DNA from: Caulobacter sp. 602-2
GTDB lineage: Bacteria; Pseudomonadota; Alphaproteobacteria; Caulobacterales; Caulobacteraceae
Reading direction: 5' to 3'
Assembly: GCF_011043625.1 (NCBI RefSeq)
Contig: NZ_JAAKGT010000002.1
Coordinates: forward strand, 372,001 to 436,000
Length of the DNA stretch: 64,000 nt
The notes below the pieces were generated by a model that was not told where the DNA came from, ran no database searches, and worked only from the letters and a program-made list of their open reading frames with translations. A program made the translations under genes and the position numbers. The number at the start of each line of letters is the position of its first letter. Within the stretch, counting starts at the first letter, position 1. This document shows positions 52,927 to 62,500 of the stretch, one piece after another.

Positions 52927-54924
52927 TCAGCTCCCCCACACCTGATTGAGGACCTGCGCCACCAGGGCGGCCTTATCCTGCGGCAAGAACCGGCCGTAGT
53001 GCTCGGCGATGGTGTCGGGCGTGTCCTGGATGGCGTAGCTGGCCTGCTCGTAGGAGCCGGTCTGCTTGAGGACGTGGGTAGCCAGCACGTCGCGCACATT
53101 GTGCGGCCCGTGCGGTAGCAGCCCCTCGATCGCACCTCGACCCGTGTAGGGGTTGTAGATGCCATAGCGCTGGATGATCGAGCGCCAGGCCTCATAGAAC
53201 TTGTGCTGTTCGTAGGCGCCGCTGTTGCTCTTGTTCTTCACCGTCTTGACGAAGAAGGTTCGCGGATCAGGCTGGGTCTTCAGCAAGGCCTTCCGATCCA
53301 GCCGCAGCCAGACGTCTATCTCGTCGTAGAGGCCCGACAGGTCCGGCAGGATCAGGCGCAGCGGGCTCTTCCTGAAGAAGGTCGATCCGGCGTTCTTGAA
53401 GGCTACGGCGGGCACGAAGACCTCCCATCCGCCGTCCCGGTCACTCCATCGCAGCTCGCCCCTCTTGAGGGCTTCCAGCTGGCGCTCGGGCGTCGGGCTG
53501 CGGCCGCGCGGCACGACGAGGAGCTGGCGCAGGTTCTTTTGCCGAAGCCCCAGATGCAGCCCCATGCGGATCATCAGGTAGCCCCGCGTCGCCTCGGCGG
53601 CCGCGACTGGGAAGCGGCGGCGATCGGGCCGGCGCCGGCGCACCTCCTCGGAGATCTTGCGATACTCGCCTAGCGGGCTATCGGCCTCCAGGATGGTCAG
53701 GATCGGCTCGAACGGGTCGCGATGCACGCGGGCCACGCGATCGACCTCCTTGGCCCTGACGATGGCGTGGCGGTGGATGGTCTCGCACACACCATCCCAA
53801 TCCTCGGTCGCCGCCACGATGTCGGCCGGAGTGATCAGGCCGGCGATGGGTCGCAGGTAGCCGGCCAGGTGCGGCGACTGGCGAAGCCACCCCGTGCCCT
53901 GGCGCGTGAGGCCGGCGACAACGGTGAGCATTTCGCTTTCCCACCGTGTGAAGAACCCGCGCTTGATCTCCCTCCAGCGCAGATACCAGTCCCAGACAGC
54001 CGGGAAGAGCAGGACCGCGAAGGTCATGCAGCGGACTGGCGCGCCGTAGCCTCGAACCTCGCCCTCTGGGCAGGCCGCCAGCGCCCCGAAGAGGAGCCCC
54101 AGGTGCTCCATCTTCTGATTGGCGGTCTCGTCGTTCCATACGCCATTACGGCCCCGGCCGCCGGTCGTCAGGGTCGCGGTCTTGAAGAGCCGCAGGTCGC
54201 GGGCTTCTGTATCGAGGATGATCGGCGCCCGCTCGGTCTGCACGGGCCTGCCAACCTCTGGCGCGCCTTCGTCGGCCAGGCGCTCCTCAAGCGGCCGGGG
54301 CTTGGGGAATGGCAGCGGCGAGGCGCCTTCCGAGAACCGGAACGAGAAGCGATGGAGGACCGCGTTGGCGTGGTAGCGGCGATAGTCGGTGGCGCCGGAG
54401 ATAATCACCGTCCTCACCCAGGCCAGGATCTCCGCGCGCTTGGCCCTGGGGAGCAGGTCGAAGTTGTCGGGCAGGTGCCAAGCCAGGCGCCGGCGCTCGA
54501 CTACGGAGAGCTTTTCCAGCCCGCCGCCGGTGATCATCCGCCCAGAGTGAGCGAGCTTCGAAGAGAAGTAGCCATCGGGCAGGCGATAGCGCCGCTCGAT
54601 CGCCTTGAGCACGCGAAGGCCCGTGGCGCTGCGCGGCTCCTTGTCGCCGCGCTTCCACGTGTAGAGGGTCTGGGGATCGATCTTGAAGCCCTGGGCGGTG
54701 ATCGCCTTGTGCAGCCGGTAGACGTTCTCCCCGTGTCGCTCGACATGGAGCTGGAAGGCCTCTGCGAAGTCGTCGGGATCTTCCCACTCGGTCCACACCG
54801 GCTCGGGATACATGACCACCGGTCGGCGCTTGTAGGGCCTTCTGGTCTTGGTTGGAGAGGCCTCGGTCTCGATCGCTTGGGCAGTAGCTGCGCCCGTGGG
54901 CGCGGTCTTGATTTTAGGTGGCAT
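52927..54924 (-). CDS. Large tyrosine-recombinase-like protein
   Basis: 665 aa. The C-terminal part looks like a tyrosine recombinase: an Arg in MGLHLGLRQKNLRQLLV (about residue 461), HNVRD (His608, Arg611) and EHYGRF with Tyr643. The N-terminal 110 residues have an HTH-like portion (LHKAITAQGF, PQTLYTWKRGDKEPRS). The 350-residue middle is not recognised. Twice the size of the island integrase; role could be a second integrase or a resolvase of another element. The frame is intact. Confidence 0.65.
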   Translation of the reverse strand: MPPKIKTAPTGAATAQAIETEASPTKTRRPYKRRPVVMYPEPVWTEWEDPDDFAEAFQLHVERHGENVYRLHKAITAQGFKIDPQTLYTWKRGDKEPRSATGLRVLKAIERRYRLPDGYFSSKLAHSGRMITGGGLEKLSVVERRRLAWHLPDNFDLLPRAKRAEILAWVRTVIISGATDYRRYHANAVLHRFSFRFSEGASPLPFPKPRPLEERLADEGAPEVGRPVQTERAPIILDTEARDLRLFKTATLTTGGRGRNGVWNDETANQKMEHLGLLFGALAACPEGEVRGYGAPVRCMTFAVLLFPAVWDWYLRWREIKRGFFTRWESEMLTVVAGLTRQGTGWLRQSPHLAGYLRPIAGLITPADIVAATEDWDGVCETIHRHAIVRAKEVDRVARVHRDPFEPILTILEADSPLGEYRKISEEVRRRRPDRRRFPVAAAEATRGYLMIRMGLHLGLRQKNLRQLLVVPRGRSPTPERQLEALKRGELRWSDRDGGWEVFVPAVAFKNAGSTFFRKSPLRLILPDLSGLYDEIDVWLRLDRKALLKTQPDPRTFFVKTVKNKSNSGAYEQHKFYEAWRSIIQRYGIYNPYTGRGAIEGLLPHGPHNVRDVLATHVLKQTGSYEQASYAIQDTPDTIAEHYGRFLPQDKAALVAQVLNQVWGS

Positions 54925-55120
54925 AGGTTCGCACTGACGCGCGGAGCCATTCGTCCGCCGGGTAAAGACCCCTCCCGCACGCCAACACCCTACCGGTTGG
55001 AAAAAAATTCAGCCGGAGCGTTGGCGGCTGGCCACAGGTCGGAGCCTACCCTCAGGTCGAAAGCGTGCTTTCATTGCGGCTTAAGCCGCACGCCAAGCCC
55101 CAGCCGGGCGGCGGGCGGCC

Positions 55121-55148
55121 GGTCAAGGGTGGCCGGTCAAGGGTGGCC
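55121..55148. repeat. Tandem 14-base repeat
   Basis: Two adjacent perfect copies of GGTCAAGGGTGGCC, preceded by another GGCC. Confidence 0.8.
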
Positions 55149-55262
55149 GAAGGCCATCGCCGTAGGCGACGGCGCTAGCCGCCCTTGAGGGGCCGCCCGA
55201 CGGCTGGCTCACCCCGGCGAAGCCGGGAAAGAACAAAGAAAATCAGCCGATTAGCTCGGGAA

Positions 55263-55301
55263 TGGCGCCAACCTGGCGCCAGGTCCGAGGGCGTGGCGCC
55301 A
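55263..55301. repeat. Cluster of TGGCGCCA palindromes
   Basis: TGGCGCCA at 55263-55270, 55274-55281 and 55294-55301, with a fourth GGCGCC near 55362. Confidence 0.6.
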
Positions 55302-55397
55302 AACCGCCGCGCCGAAAAACGATGTGCAGGCAATCACTTACGGCAGCCGACCCATGGGGTTGGCGCCGTAGCTTTATCTTGCCTTACAAGGCCTCGA

Positions 55398-56177
55398 TCA
55401 GGGCGGCGAAGTCACCAGCATCTTATCGGCCAGGTGATCATTGAACGCGTCTACGAACCGGGTCAGCTCTAGGGGGTTCGGCTGCACATTGCGCTCTCCG
55501 CCAGTACCCAGAAGAAAGAACTTCTCTCCCGCTTGAGCAGCTTCCACAATGCTCAGATCCATCTCCTTTCGCAAGGCGACCTGCACGGAAAAGCAGTGCG
55601 GGTTCCCCTTGGTCATGAGTTGCTCGCGACCGTGCCAATCAAAGAATTCAGATTGAGACACTCTAATTTTCGAGTTTAGCGTAACAATAGGTAAGACGCT
55701 CTCGGAAGTAGGTAGTTTTTCGTACGCGTTTCGAGGCCATGGAGCTTCATCAAACACGAACTCACCGTCACGGACGCGATATCCGACCGCGATGTCGGAG
55801 CGTTCCGATGGCTGAGCCCAAGTTACTTCTCCACCCTGCCAAATCGGATATCGACCGAAGGGAACCTTTACCTCGGTGAAAACCTCTAACTTTGGATACG
55901 GCTCGCAAAGCTTTATGGCGAGATGAACCAAATAGTCTTGCAGCATCGCCCCAGGTAGGTTGCGGGCAAGATTGTCGCTGATGCCAAATCGGGCTTTGTT
56001 CTCTCTCTGCCCAAGCCAGTTATACTGATCCACGAACGCGACGAACGCAGCGATTGGATTGCCACCATCGTGAATATTATATTTCAGCCGAGTTGCAGCG
56101 AGAAGCTCGGCAAGCTCTAGTTTCTCTGGCGTAGATTCGCCCCGGAATTGTTCAATGTATTTTCCGAAGAATATCAT
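55398..56177 (-). CDS. Probable type II restriction endonuclease
   Basis: 259 aa from ATG 56177, overlapping the methyltransferase stop by 26 bases. A nuclease-like core is suggested by SERSDIAVGYRVRDGEFVFDE followed by VTLNSKIRVSQSEFFDW, a candidate PD-(D/E)XK pair (Asp and Lys). The pairing with a cytosine methyltransferase in one operon is the main support; the fold of Bpu10I-like enzymes is a possible match, unverified. GC is lower than in the core genome, as for transferred R-M genes. Confidence 0.6.
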   Translation of the reverse strand: MIFFGKYIEQFRGESTPEKLELAELLAATRLKYNIHDGGNPIAAFVAFVDQYNWLGQRENKARFGISDNLARNLPGAMLQDYLVHLAIKLCEPYPKLEVFTEVKVPFGRYPIWQGGEVTWAQPSERSDIAVGYRVRDGEFVFDEAPWPRNAYEKLPTSESVLPIVTLNSKIRVSQSEFFDWHGREQLMTKGNPHCFSVQVALRKEMDLSIVEAAQAGEKFFLLGTGGERNVQPNPLELTRFVDAFNDHLADKMLVTSPP

Positions 56178-57387
56178 TCGCGGCGCGCTTCCGGATCGGC
56201 ACACTTGATTCGATTGCGCTTAGGATAGCTGCACCAATACCGCGAGCCAACAAAGGCGGCACCGCGTTACCAATCTGGGTATATTGAGGAAGGGCTCCGG
56301 TCCGCTTCTTGTTTCCCTTGCCGCCGCCGCCAGTGGCACGAGGGCCTGAGAACTCGAACGTATCATCGAAGCTTTGCAGCCGCGCCCATTCGCGTGCCGT
56401 CAGGATGCGATGCTGACGATAGTGTACGAAGTCATCGGGCAGGGTTGTCACCGTGTAGGCCGGCCGGTCAGGATCAAGCCTCACGCACCATTTCTTAGAT
56501 GACTGAAGATGCCCCTCCCAGAGCCCTCTGGGGATTGAATCAAAGCCTCGGCCCGGCTCCATCATAGCGAAGCGCGCAATCACGTCGGGGGTGTGGCGGG
56601 AGGCTTCGTGGCCAACAAGGCACGCACTAGGCCGCTCGATGCCATACATTTCAAACAGGCGGCCGCGGCGGCTCTCCGTTTGGTAGCGGTTCGTAGCTGG
56701 GTGGCTTTCATGATACCCGCTCACCTCATCCCAGGATCGCAGGAAGCTGAGATCATCGAGAGCCTCCCGTGCGGTCCAGCTTCGATCCATCACGGCAGGA
56801 ACTTGATCGAGTACAGGCATATCCTCGCGCGAACCGATGAAAAGCAGGCGCTCGCGCATCTGGGGCACGCCGAACTCTGAAGCATTCACTTTTATAGGAC
56901 CTTCAAGATGATACTTGACGCCCTTCATCTCGCTAACAGCCCGATACATTTCACGGACGGTTTCGCCGCCGTACATCATTGCCAATCCAGGAACGTTTTC
57001 CATCACGAAATACTTTGGCCGGAGCGCGGCAATGACCTTTAGGTAGTGCCGAAAAAGATCATTTCGCGGATCATCTTTCTCTCGCGCGCCAAACAGGGAG
57101 AAACCTTGGCATGGAGGCCCCCCGACAACGAGATCAACACTCTCGTCGCCGACTGATTGGGTTAGCCTATCAAGAAAATCAGCGTCTCGAATATCACTCG
57201 TGATAAATTCATAATCCAGGCCGAGTTGGCCGGAAAATCGTCCCGTGTGCGTATGATGGGCGTTCTCGTGAATGTCGCTTGCGGCGAGAAGCTTGAACCG
57301 GCGTTCAGCCCCACCGGCAAGAAGAATGCCCTCTGTGAACCCGCCGGCACCGCAGAACAAATCGACGAATGTAATTTCGTTCCGCAT
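56152..57387 (-). CDS. DNA (cytosine-5-)-methyltransferase
   Basis: 411 aa. Conserved motifs in order: I DLFCGAGGFTEG, IV GGPPCQGFS with the catalytic Cys, VI ENVPG, VIII QMRERLLFIGS, IX ARLQSF, X QIGNAVPPLLA. It puts a methyl group on C5 of cytosine in the DNA site that its partner nuclease would cut. The target site is not readable. It overlaps the endonuclease gene, and the pair is distinctly AT-richer than the flanking genes. Confidence 0.95.
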   Translation of the reverse strand: MRNEITFVDLFCGAGGFTEGILLAGGAERRFKLLAASDIHENAHHTHTGRFSGQLGLDYEFITSDIRDADFLDRLTQSVGDESVDLVVGGPPCQGFSLFGAREKDDPRNDLFRHYLKVIAALRPKYFVMENVPGLAMMYGGETVREMYRAVSEMKGVKYHLEGPIKVNASEFGVPQMRERLLFIGSREDMPVLDQVPAVMDRSWTAREALDDLSFLRSWDEVSGYHESHPATNRYQTESRRGRLFEMYGIERPSACLVGHEASRHTPDVIARFAMMEPGRGFDSIPRGLWEGHLQSSKKWCVRLDPDRPAYTVTTLPDDFVHYRQHRILTAREWARLQSFDDTFEFSGPRATGGGGKGNKKRTGALPQYTQIGNAVPPLLARGIGAAILSAIESSVPIRKRAANDILRKIH

Positions 57388-57833
57388 GCGAGCTGAACTC
57401 CAGCGTATTTAGACTCAACGGCGGACATTGAATCAGAACCAAGCCGGAACGCCTAGGGGCTGGTTACATTGAGCGCAAGCGATTCATGGAGTCGCCTCGT
57501 CGTGACGGGGGCTGACAGTGGACGCGCGACGCGGCGCTGCGCCAATTTCGGCGGCAATGCGCTGGGCTGAACCTATCCGTGACCTCGCGCTCAGACATAC
57601 TTTCTTTCAGGCGATGACCACTTCCCGCCCTTAGCAGACGCTGATGGCGTCCGCTCACCGGGGGCTGCGTCGGTAGCGATGAAGAACCCATCGCAAGGGC
57701 GTGAATCGGGAACCCTATATTGCGATCGACAGGAGTTGTCGGTTTGAGGGGGTGAGCGACCACTCATCACCCTCCCTGGACAGGGGGCGAGATCGAGTGT
57801 CGCTTCCGGCGGAGTCCCTGCCGTGGATTGCAA

Positions 57834-57929
57834 GGCATGCTTGCGGGTCAGCTCGCCCGCCTTGGCCCCTGCCTCGTTCTCCCGAAGGATCCCCATGATC
57901 TGCTCTTCGGTAAATCTCGCTCGCTTCAT
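57834..57929 (-). pseudogene. Truncated IS3-family transposase OrfA
   Basis: The first 32 residues (MKRARFTEEQIMGILRENEA through GELTRKHA) are the start of an IS3-type OrfA HTH; after that the similarity stops and the frame runs into unrelated sequence. GGTTCGGACA at 57944-57953 just outside it looks like an IS terminal repeat. Confidence 0.75.
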
Positions 57930-57953
57930 GTCCGTCCTCTCAAGGTTCGGACA
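57834..57953. mobile_element. Remnant of an IS3-family insertion sequence
   Basis: Contains the OrfA fragment and one terminal repeat TGTCCGAACC (reverse strand). The other end and OrfB are missing. Confidence 0.6.
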
Positions 57954-58032
57954 CTAGCGCCGAGTGGAGCAAAGTCTCAGGTGTAGGTCAGGGATATTCC
58001 GACTTGAGCCGGAGATAGCGTCGTGCGCCGGC

Positions 58033-59541
58033 TCAGGCGCCTTGGTCGACTTCGTTTGCGGCTTCAGGGACACCTTCGGCATCGTCGGCTCCGGTGGAGA
58101 GCAGGGTCTCCATCACGGCGGTCTCGAAGGGCTTATTCCGAAGCATCGGACCGACGCGTTCGGCCATATATGCCTGGGTGCGACCCACGACGCGCGGATC
58201 GAAACTGATGAAGCCGAGCGGTACCGGCAGACCCGTTTGCGATCCGATCGGCGCGTGGACCGTCACGCTCGCCATGACACCCGGAACGAGCAGGACCTCG
58301 AGGATTCTCGGAAAGCGCGGCACGTCGCTTACGGCGAGGGCGTCGAAGGCCCGTTCGAGATGGCTCTCGGGGCGGCCCGTGGCCAAGCCCACGGCCATGG
58401 CTGGCGGAGCGGATGGGTCGGTTTGCTTTTGCCGGAGTTGCGCCTTCAGAAGTTTGAGGAACTCCGGCAAAAGCTGAGTTGCGCCCCAATGGTGCATCAT
58501 CGGCGCGAGCCATAGAAAACTCGCAGGCTTGGCCTCTTTACGCAGACCGTAGGACACGACTTCCATTGCCCTGCGAAGGTTCTTCTCTCCCAGCAAGGCA
58601 CCAACAATCGGCAATGTGGGGCGATCGGAGCGAACCTCGCCGGCGCGGCTGAAGGCCTCACGGTAGTAGCGCTCGACGTTCAAGCCGTCGCGACGGGTAA
58701 ATTCTTTTAAGAACTCGGGCGCCAGTTCCAACAACACGGCATAGGCCTCGCCATCTGCGCTGTGGCGGGTTGTGACGAGGCGATCGACGAACGCCGACGC
58801 AGCATCGACGGTGTTGGGGCGATCCTCGAGCTCAGGCTCGCTGCGCCAGTCCGATAGGTCCGGCTCGCCGGCATGGGGACGCATGCCGGTCGACTTGACT
58901 GAAATGCGGACCGTCGCTGGAAAGCGATCACCGGCCGAAACGTTGTCGACCGAATAGAGTGACTTCTTGTCGTCGCGCTTGCGTTCGCGACGTGCCTGGA
59001 TCTCGGGGTAAAAGCGGCGAAAGGTGCCCGGAATGTGCTGGGTTGCAGAGCTTGCGATCTCGGGGCGGACAGCCAGTTCGGGGAGGCAAAACTCGAAATC
59101 CTCCAAATAACGTTTCGGTTCTGGAGCAAACGAAATCAGATCGAAGCCGACGTTTTCACGCACCGCCTCGACCTCGAAAATCTGGGGCTGATCGGAATCG
59201 GAGCGGAAGAGGGACTGGCCCGCCAAGGTCAGCCACAGTCGACCTTCTCGGCGCTGGACATAGCCCTCCCCCTCCACCTCTGAGAGGACGAAAGACATAT
59301 CTCTCAGATCGAACCCGAAGAAGGCCGCCGCGCTGGCTTCATCCAAGCCGTCCGCCGACTTGAGCAGACGCAAGAGAAACTCCGCCGTCAGCGAAACTCG
59401 TCCAAGAACGGCGATCTTGTGGTCGATCTCAAACCAGCGGCAGGGCAACTGCACATCGTAGGTGGCTAGATCGAGTGGTCCGTCTTCCTCAGGCTTCATC
59501 AAGCCCGTGAGCGACAAAATGGGGCGTTTGGTTGGAGTCAT
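58033..59541 (-). CDS. 502-aa protein of unknown function, partner of the kinase-helicase
   Basis: Starts one base after the stop of the helicase gene. Residues about 40-110 look like a winged helix (LTAEFLLRLLKSADGLDEAS, then GYVQRREGRLWLTLAGQ). The rest is not recognised; it is rich in charged helices with several conserved-looking aromatic pairs. It is not a methyltransferase, nuclease or kinase by any motif I can see. Translational proximity implies that it works with the helicase. Confidence 0.75.
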   Translation of the reverse strand: MTPTKRPILSLTGLMKPEEDGPLDLATYDVQLPCRWFEIDHKIAVLGRVSLTAEFLLRLLKSADGLDEASAAAFFGFDLRDMSFVLSEVEGEGYVQRREGRLWLTLAGQSLFRSDSDQPQIFEVEAVRENVGFDLISFAPEPKRYLEDFEFCLPELAVRPEIASSATQHIPGTFRRFYPEIQARRERKRDDKKSLYSVDNVSAGDRFPATVRISVKSTGMRPHAGEPDLSDWRSEPELEDRPNTVDAASAFVDRLVTTRHSADGEAYAVLLELAPEFLKEFTRRDGLNVERYYREAFSRAGEVRSDRPTLPIVGALLGEKNLRRAMEVVSYGLRKEAKPASFLWLAPMMHHWGATQLLPEFLKLLKAQLRQKQTDPSAPPAMAVGLATGRPESHLERAFDALAVSDVPRFPRILEVLLVPGVMASVTVHAPIGSQTGLPVPLGFISFDPRVVGRTQAYMAERVGPMLRNKPFETAVMETLLSTGADDAEGVPEAANEVDQGA

Positions 59542-59542
59542 T

Positions 59543-62500
59543 CTATGCCTCCGCCTTGGTGCGCGACTTGGCCTTGGCCGATGTGTCGCTGGCAGGCTGA
59601 TCGAGGATAACGGTCGCGGGCGCCACCTTGGCGTTGCCCTCGACGAAGGCCGTCTCAACGGCTTCGGACAAGCGATGCATCCACTCGCCCTCGCGCCACC
59701 GTGATCTGGCGCCGACGATGACCAGGCGATCCATCGCGCGGCTTACGGCCACGTTGATGCGGTTCTTCTTGTTGAGAAAGCCCGGCTTAATCGTCGAAAT
59801 GCCGCCGATCTTGGCCCCGTCGGTATTGTTTCTCACCAGCGAAACGATGACGATCGGGTTTTCCTTTCCCTGGTAGCTGTCGACGGTGTCGATCTTGAGG
59901 ATTCGGCGAAACGCCTCGGGGAGGTTGGCCGCCTGCACCTTTTTACGAACCAGATCGCGCTGGGCGGCGTACATGCAAATTACGCCGATGACCTGAGCAT
60001 GCTTGGTCTGCTCCGTGGCCCAGGCGTGGAACCCCTTGTTACCAACCCATTGTTTCAGCAAGCCGACGATCACATCCGCTTCGGCCGCATTCACCCTACT
60101 GGTGCCGCTTTCCTCGCACCGTTCCTCGCCTGCCTCACCCAGGCAATCTGTCGTGATCCAGGTCAACGGCCGTTCCAACCCGCGGGGCAATCGTTCAGGC
60201 GGAATTTCGGGCTCTGTCCGCCCGTGATTCAGCGCGTCGCCGTAGAAGGTTTTCGATACGACTTCGCCGATCGGGGGAAGCATTCGGTACTGACGATCGA
60301 GGCGGGCGCCAGCCGCCTTGCCGTAGTCGTTGGCAAACAGTCTTTCGAAGTCGCTCCGAACGACGTCTTGTTCGGAAATGCCCTCTTGCTCGGCGACCTG
60401 CGAAACTACCTCCGCGTTGTGTTGAGGTTCGAGCTGTTCGTGGTCCCCAACGAGCACGATCCAGCGTCCCGCCTGCATCGGCACGGCCAGTTCGCTAGCT
60501 GTGCATCGCGCTGCCTCATCGACGATGACAAGGTCGAACGGGGTCGCAGTCAAACCCAAGGCTGGGCGCCCCAAGCCGACGCAGGTCCCCGCCACGATCT
60601 GCCGAGTGCCGGCCAGGAAGGCCTCAAACCCGCGCTGGGCGGTGGAGACGCTGCCGATAAAGTCACGCCCCACCTGCGCCAAAGCGCGCAAACGGGCAAT
60701 GAGCTCGGGTGCCGGCCGCTGATGGGCGGGCAGCTGGCCGGCGACGCTTGCGATCACCGCATCCAAGACCGAAAGCGCGCCTTCGGTGGTCACTTCGATG
60801 GGAGCCGGTAGGTCTAGGTCGTCGACTTGCGCCTGCAAGGTCGCCACGAGGCTCCGAAGGCGTTCGGGCTGAGGCTCGGCCTTGTCGCGTAGTTCGGCAA
60901 CGCGCTCGGCGACAGGGCGGAGCGTCGTCTCGACATGGATCGCAATCTCCAGCACGGGGCGCGCCAGTCCGAGCGTTTTACCGGCCACCATCAGGCGCTC
61001 ACGCATCTGGGCGCGGAACCGATCCTTGTAGAGCTGTTCAAGTCTGTCGGTGTGGAAAGGCATTAGGCGATCCGACACCACGCCTTCGTTGCCGACCCGT
61101 AGAATGCTCGGCGGTTCGGAGGCGTCGGCAAAGAGCTTCAGAACGGCTTCGCCGGCATTGTTCACGGCCTCATGGGATTGACTCGCCAGAAGGATGTTGC
61201 GCGCCAGGCCCTTGGTCAGGGCGTAGTGAACCAATGCGGCTATGAAGTGGGTTTTGCCGGTGCCAGGAGGGCCTTGCAGCGCTCCTAGCGGCCGGACCTC
61301 GACCAATTTTCGGAAAGCCGCCTTTTGCGTGGGGTTGAAACGATAGCGAGCTAAATCGTCTTCCTCGCACACGTAGGGCTTGGAGAACGGCAAGACCGGC
61401 GTTTGGCTTTCAAAGAGCGTCGACAGGCCTGGAACGCGCGCCAGGCCGTCCAGGACCCGGCCAACAGCTGACTCTCGACGCTTGAAACTCTGGAGTTCGA
61501 AGTGGCTGGTGAAGCGCAGCCGATCTTCCTCTCCGATCAGCCCTGACTGCCGCGCGGAAGGCAGATCGGTGGCGTCGATAACGACACGATCTGGCTTGGA
61601 GCGGGCGATGTCCAGCTCGCCGATCCGACGCCACTGCTTCTTTCGGTCAAGTCTTTCGACACCGACCTTGTCGTTACGATTGAAGTCGAACGTGCCGCTG
61701 GTCAATTCAAACGGCACGATGTGACGCTTGAGGTCCCGCGCATAGGCGCTTTCGGAGCGAGCGACGCCTTCGGTGGTCAAGGCGCTTTCGGCCTCGATCA
61801 AGCCACGCCACAAGCTGCGGACATCGACAGCCGCCAGCCGCCGCGCCGGCCTTGGGGTGTCGCTGAAGCGGTCGAACGTTGCGTCTTCGAAGGCTGGACT
61901 TGGGTCGAGTTCGCCAAGTTCGCCACCGGCTCCTTCCTCAGAGACCGGCGTTTCTGGCGCATCGTCGATCTCGCCGCTCCAGCCCTTCTCGAAATCTGGC
62001 TCATGCATCAGGGGCAGGAGATCGGCGAAATCGGCCACGTCGGAAGGCTCGACGGTTAGGTCCGCCGCATAGGCCATGAATTCATGGCGGCGCAGCCGAG
62101 AGATACGCCCCTGAGGGACGGGCAGGCGGCGACCGTGATGAGGTTGTCGCTTCCCATCGACGTAGATCTCGATCTCTTCGGAGGCCCCTCGCATGGAAAA
62201 GGCGGCACGGCCTTTCAGTTTGCGGACATAGAAGAAACCTTCGTCGGGGAGCACGGGTCCAAGCACCGCGCCAGGGATCGAGATCTTCAATGTCGGACGG
62301 GTCGACGTCTCCGTCGGTGCCAATGCGAACTCCAGCGCCTCCACCAACGGCAGTAGCGTGCCGTTCTCCGGAGTGTTTTCTCGGCAAGCCCCAATAGCAC
62401 GCGCGATCGCTGCGCCCTGTGCACCGGGCAACTCGGCGTCAGCGAAGACTTCTTCGGCGATCTTGGTGACCGCGAACCGATCACGTTCCATGCGACCGCC

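Larger units (their letters stand above)
54925..55397. other. 473-bp gene-poor region with direct repeats
   Basis: No credible gene; short frames lack supporting features. It holds a tandem 14-base repeat GGTCAAGGGTGGCC (55121-55148) and four GGCGCC sites between 55263 and 55367, three of them as TGGCGCCA. It may be a junction between two island segments. Confidence 0.5.
57388..58032. other. Gene-poor region with an IS3-type remnant
   Basis: About 645 bases between the methyltransferase and the helicase operon. The right part holds the transposase fragment below; the rest (57430-57830) has no credible gene and looks like decayed sequence. Confidence 0.5.

Noticed and set aside
57464..57763. 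99-aa open frame between the methyltransferase and IS remnant
   Set aside because: No start signal, odd composition, lies in decayed sequence; not supported as a gene.
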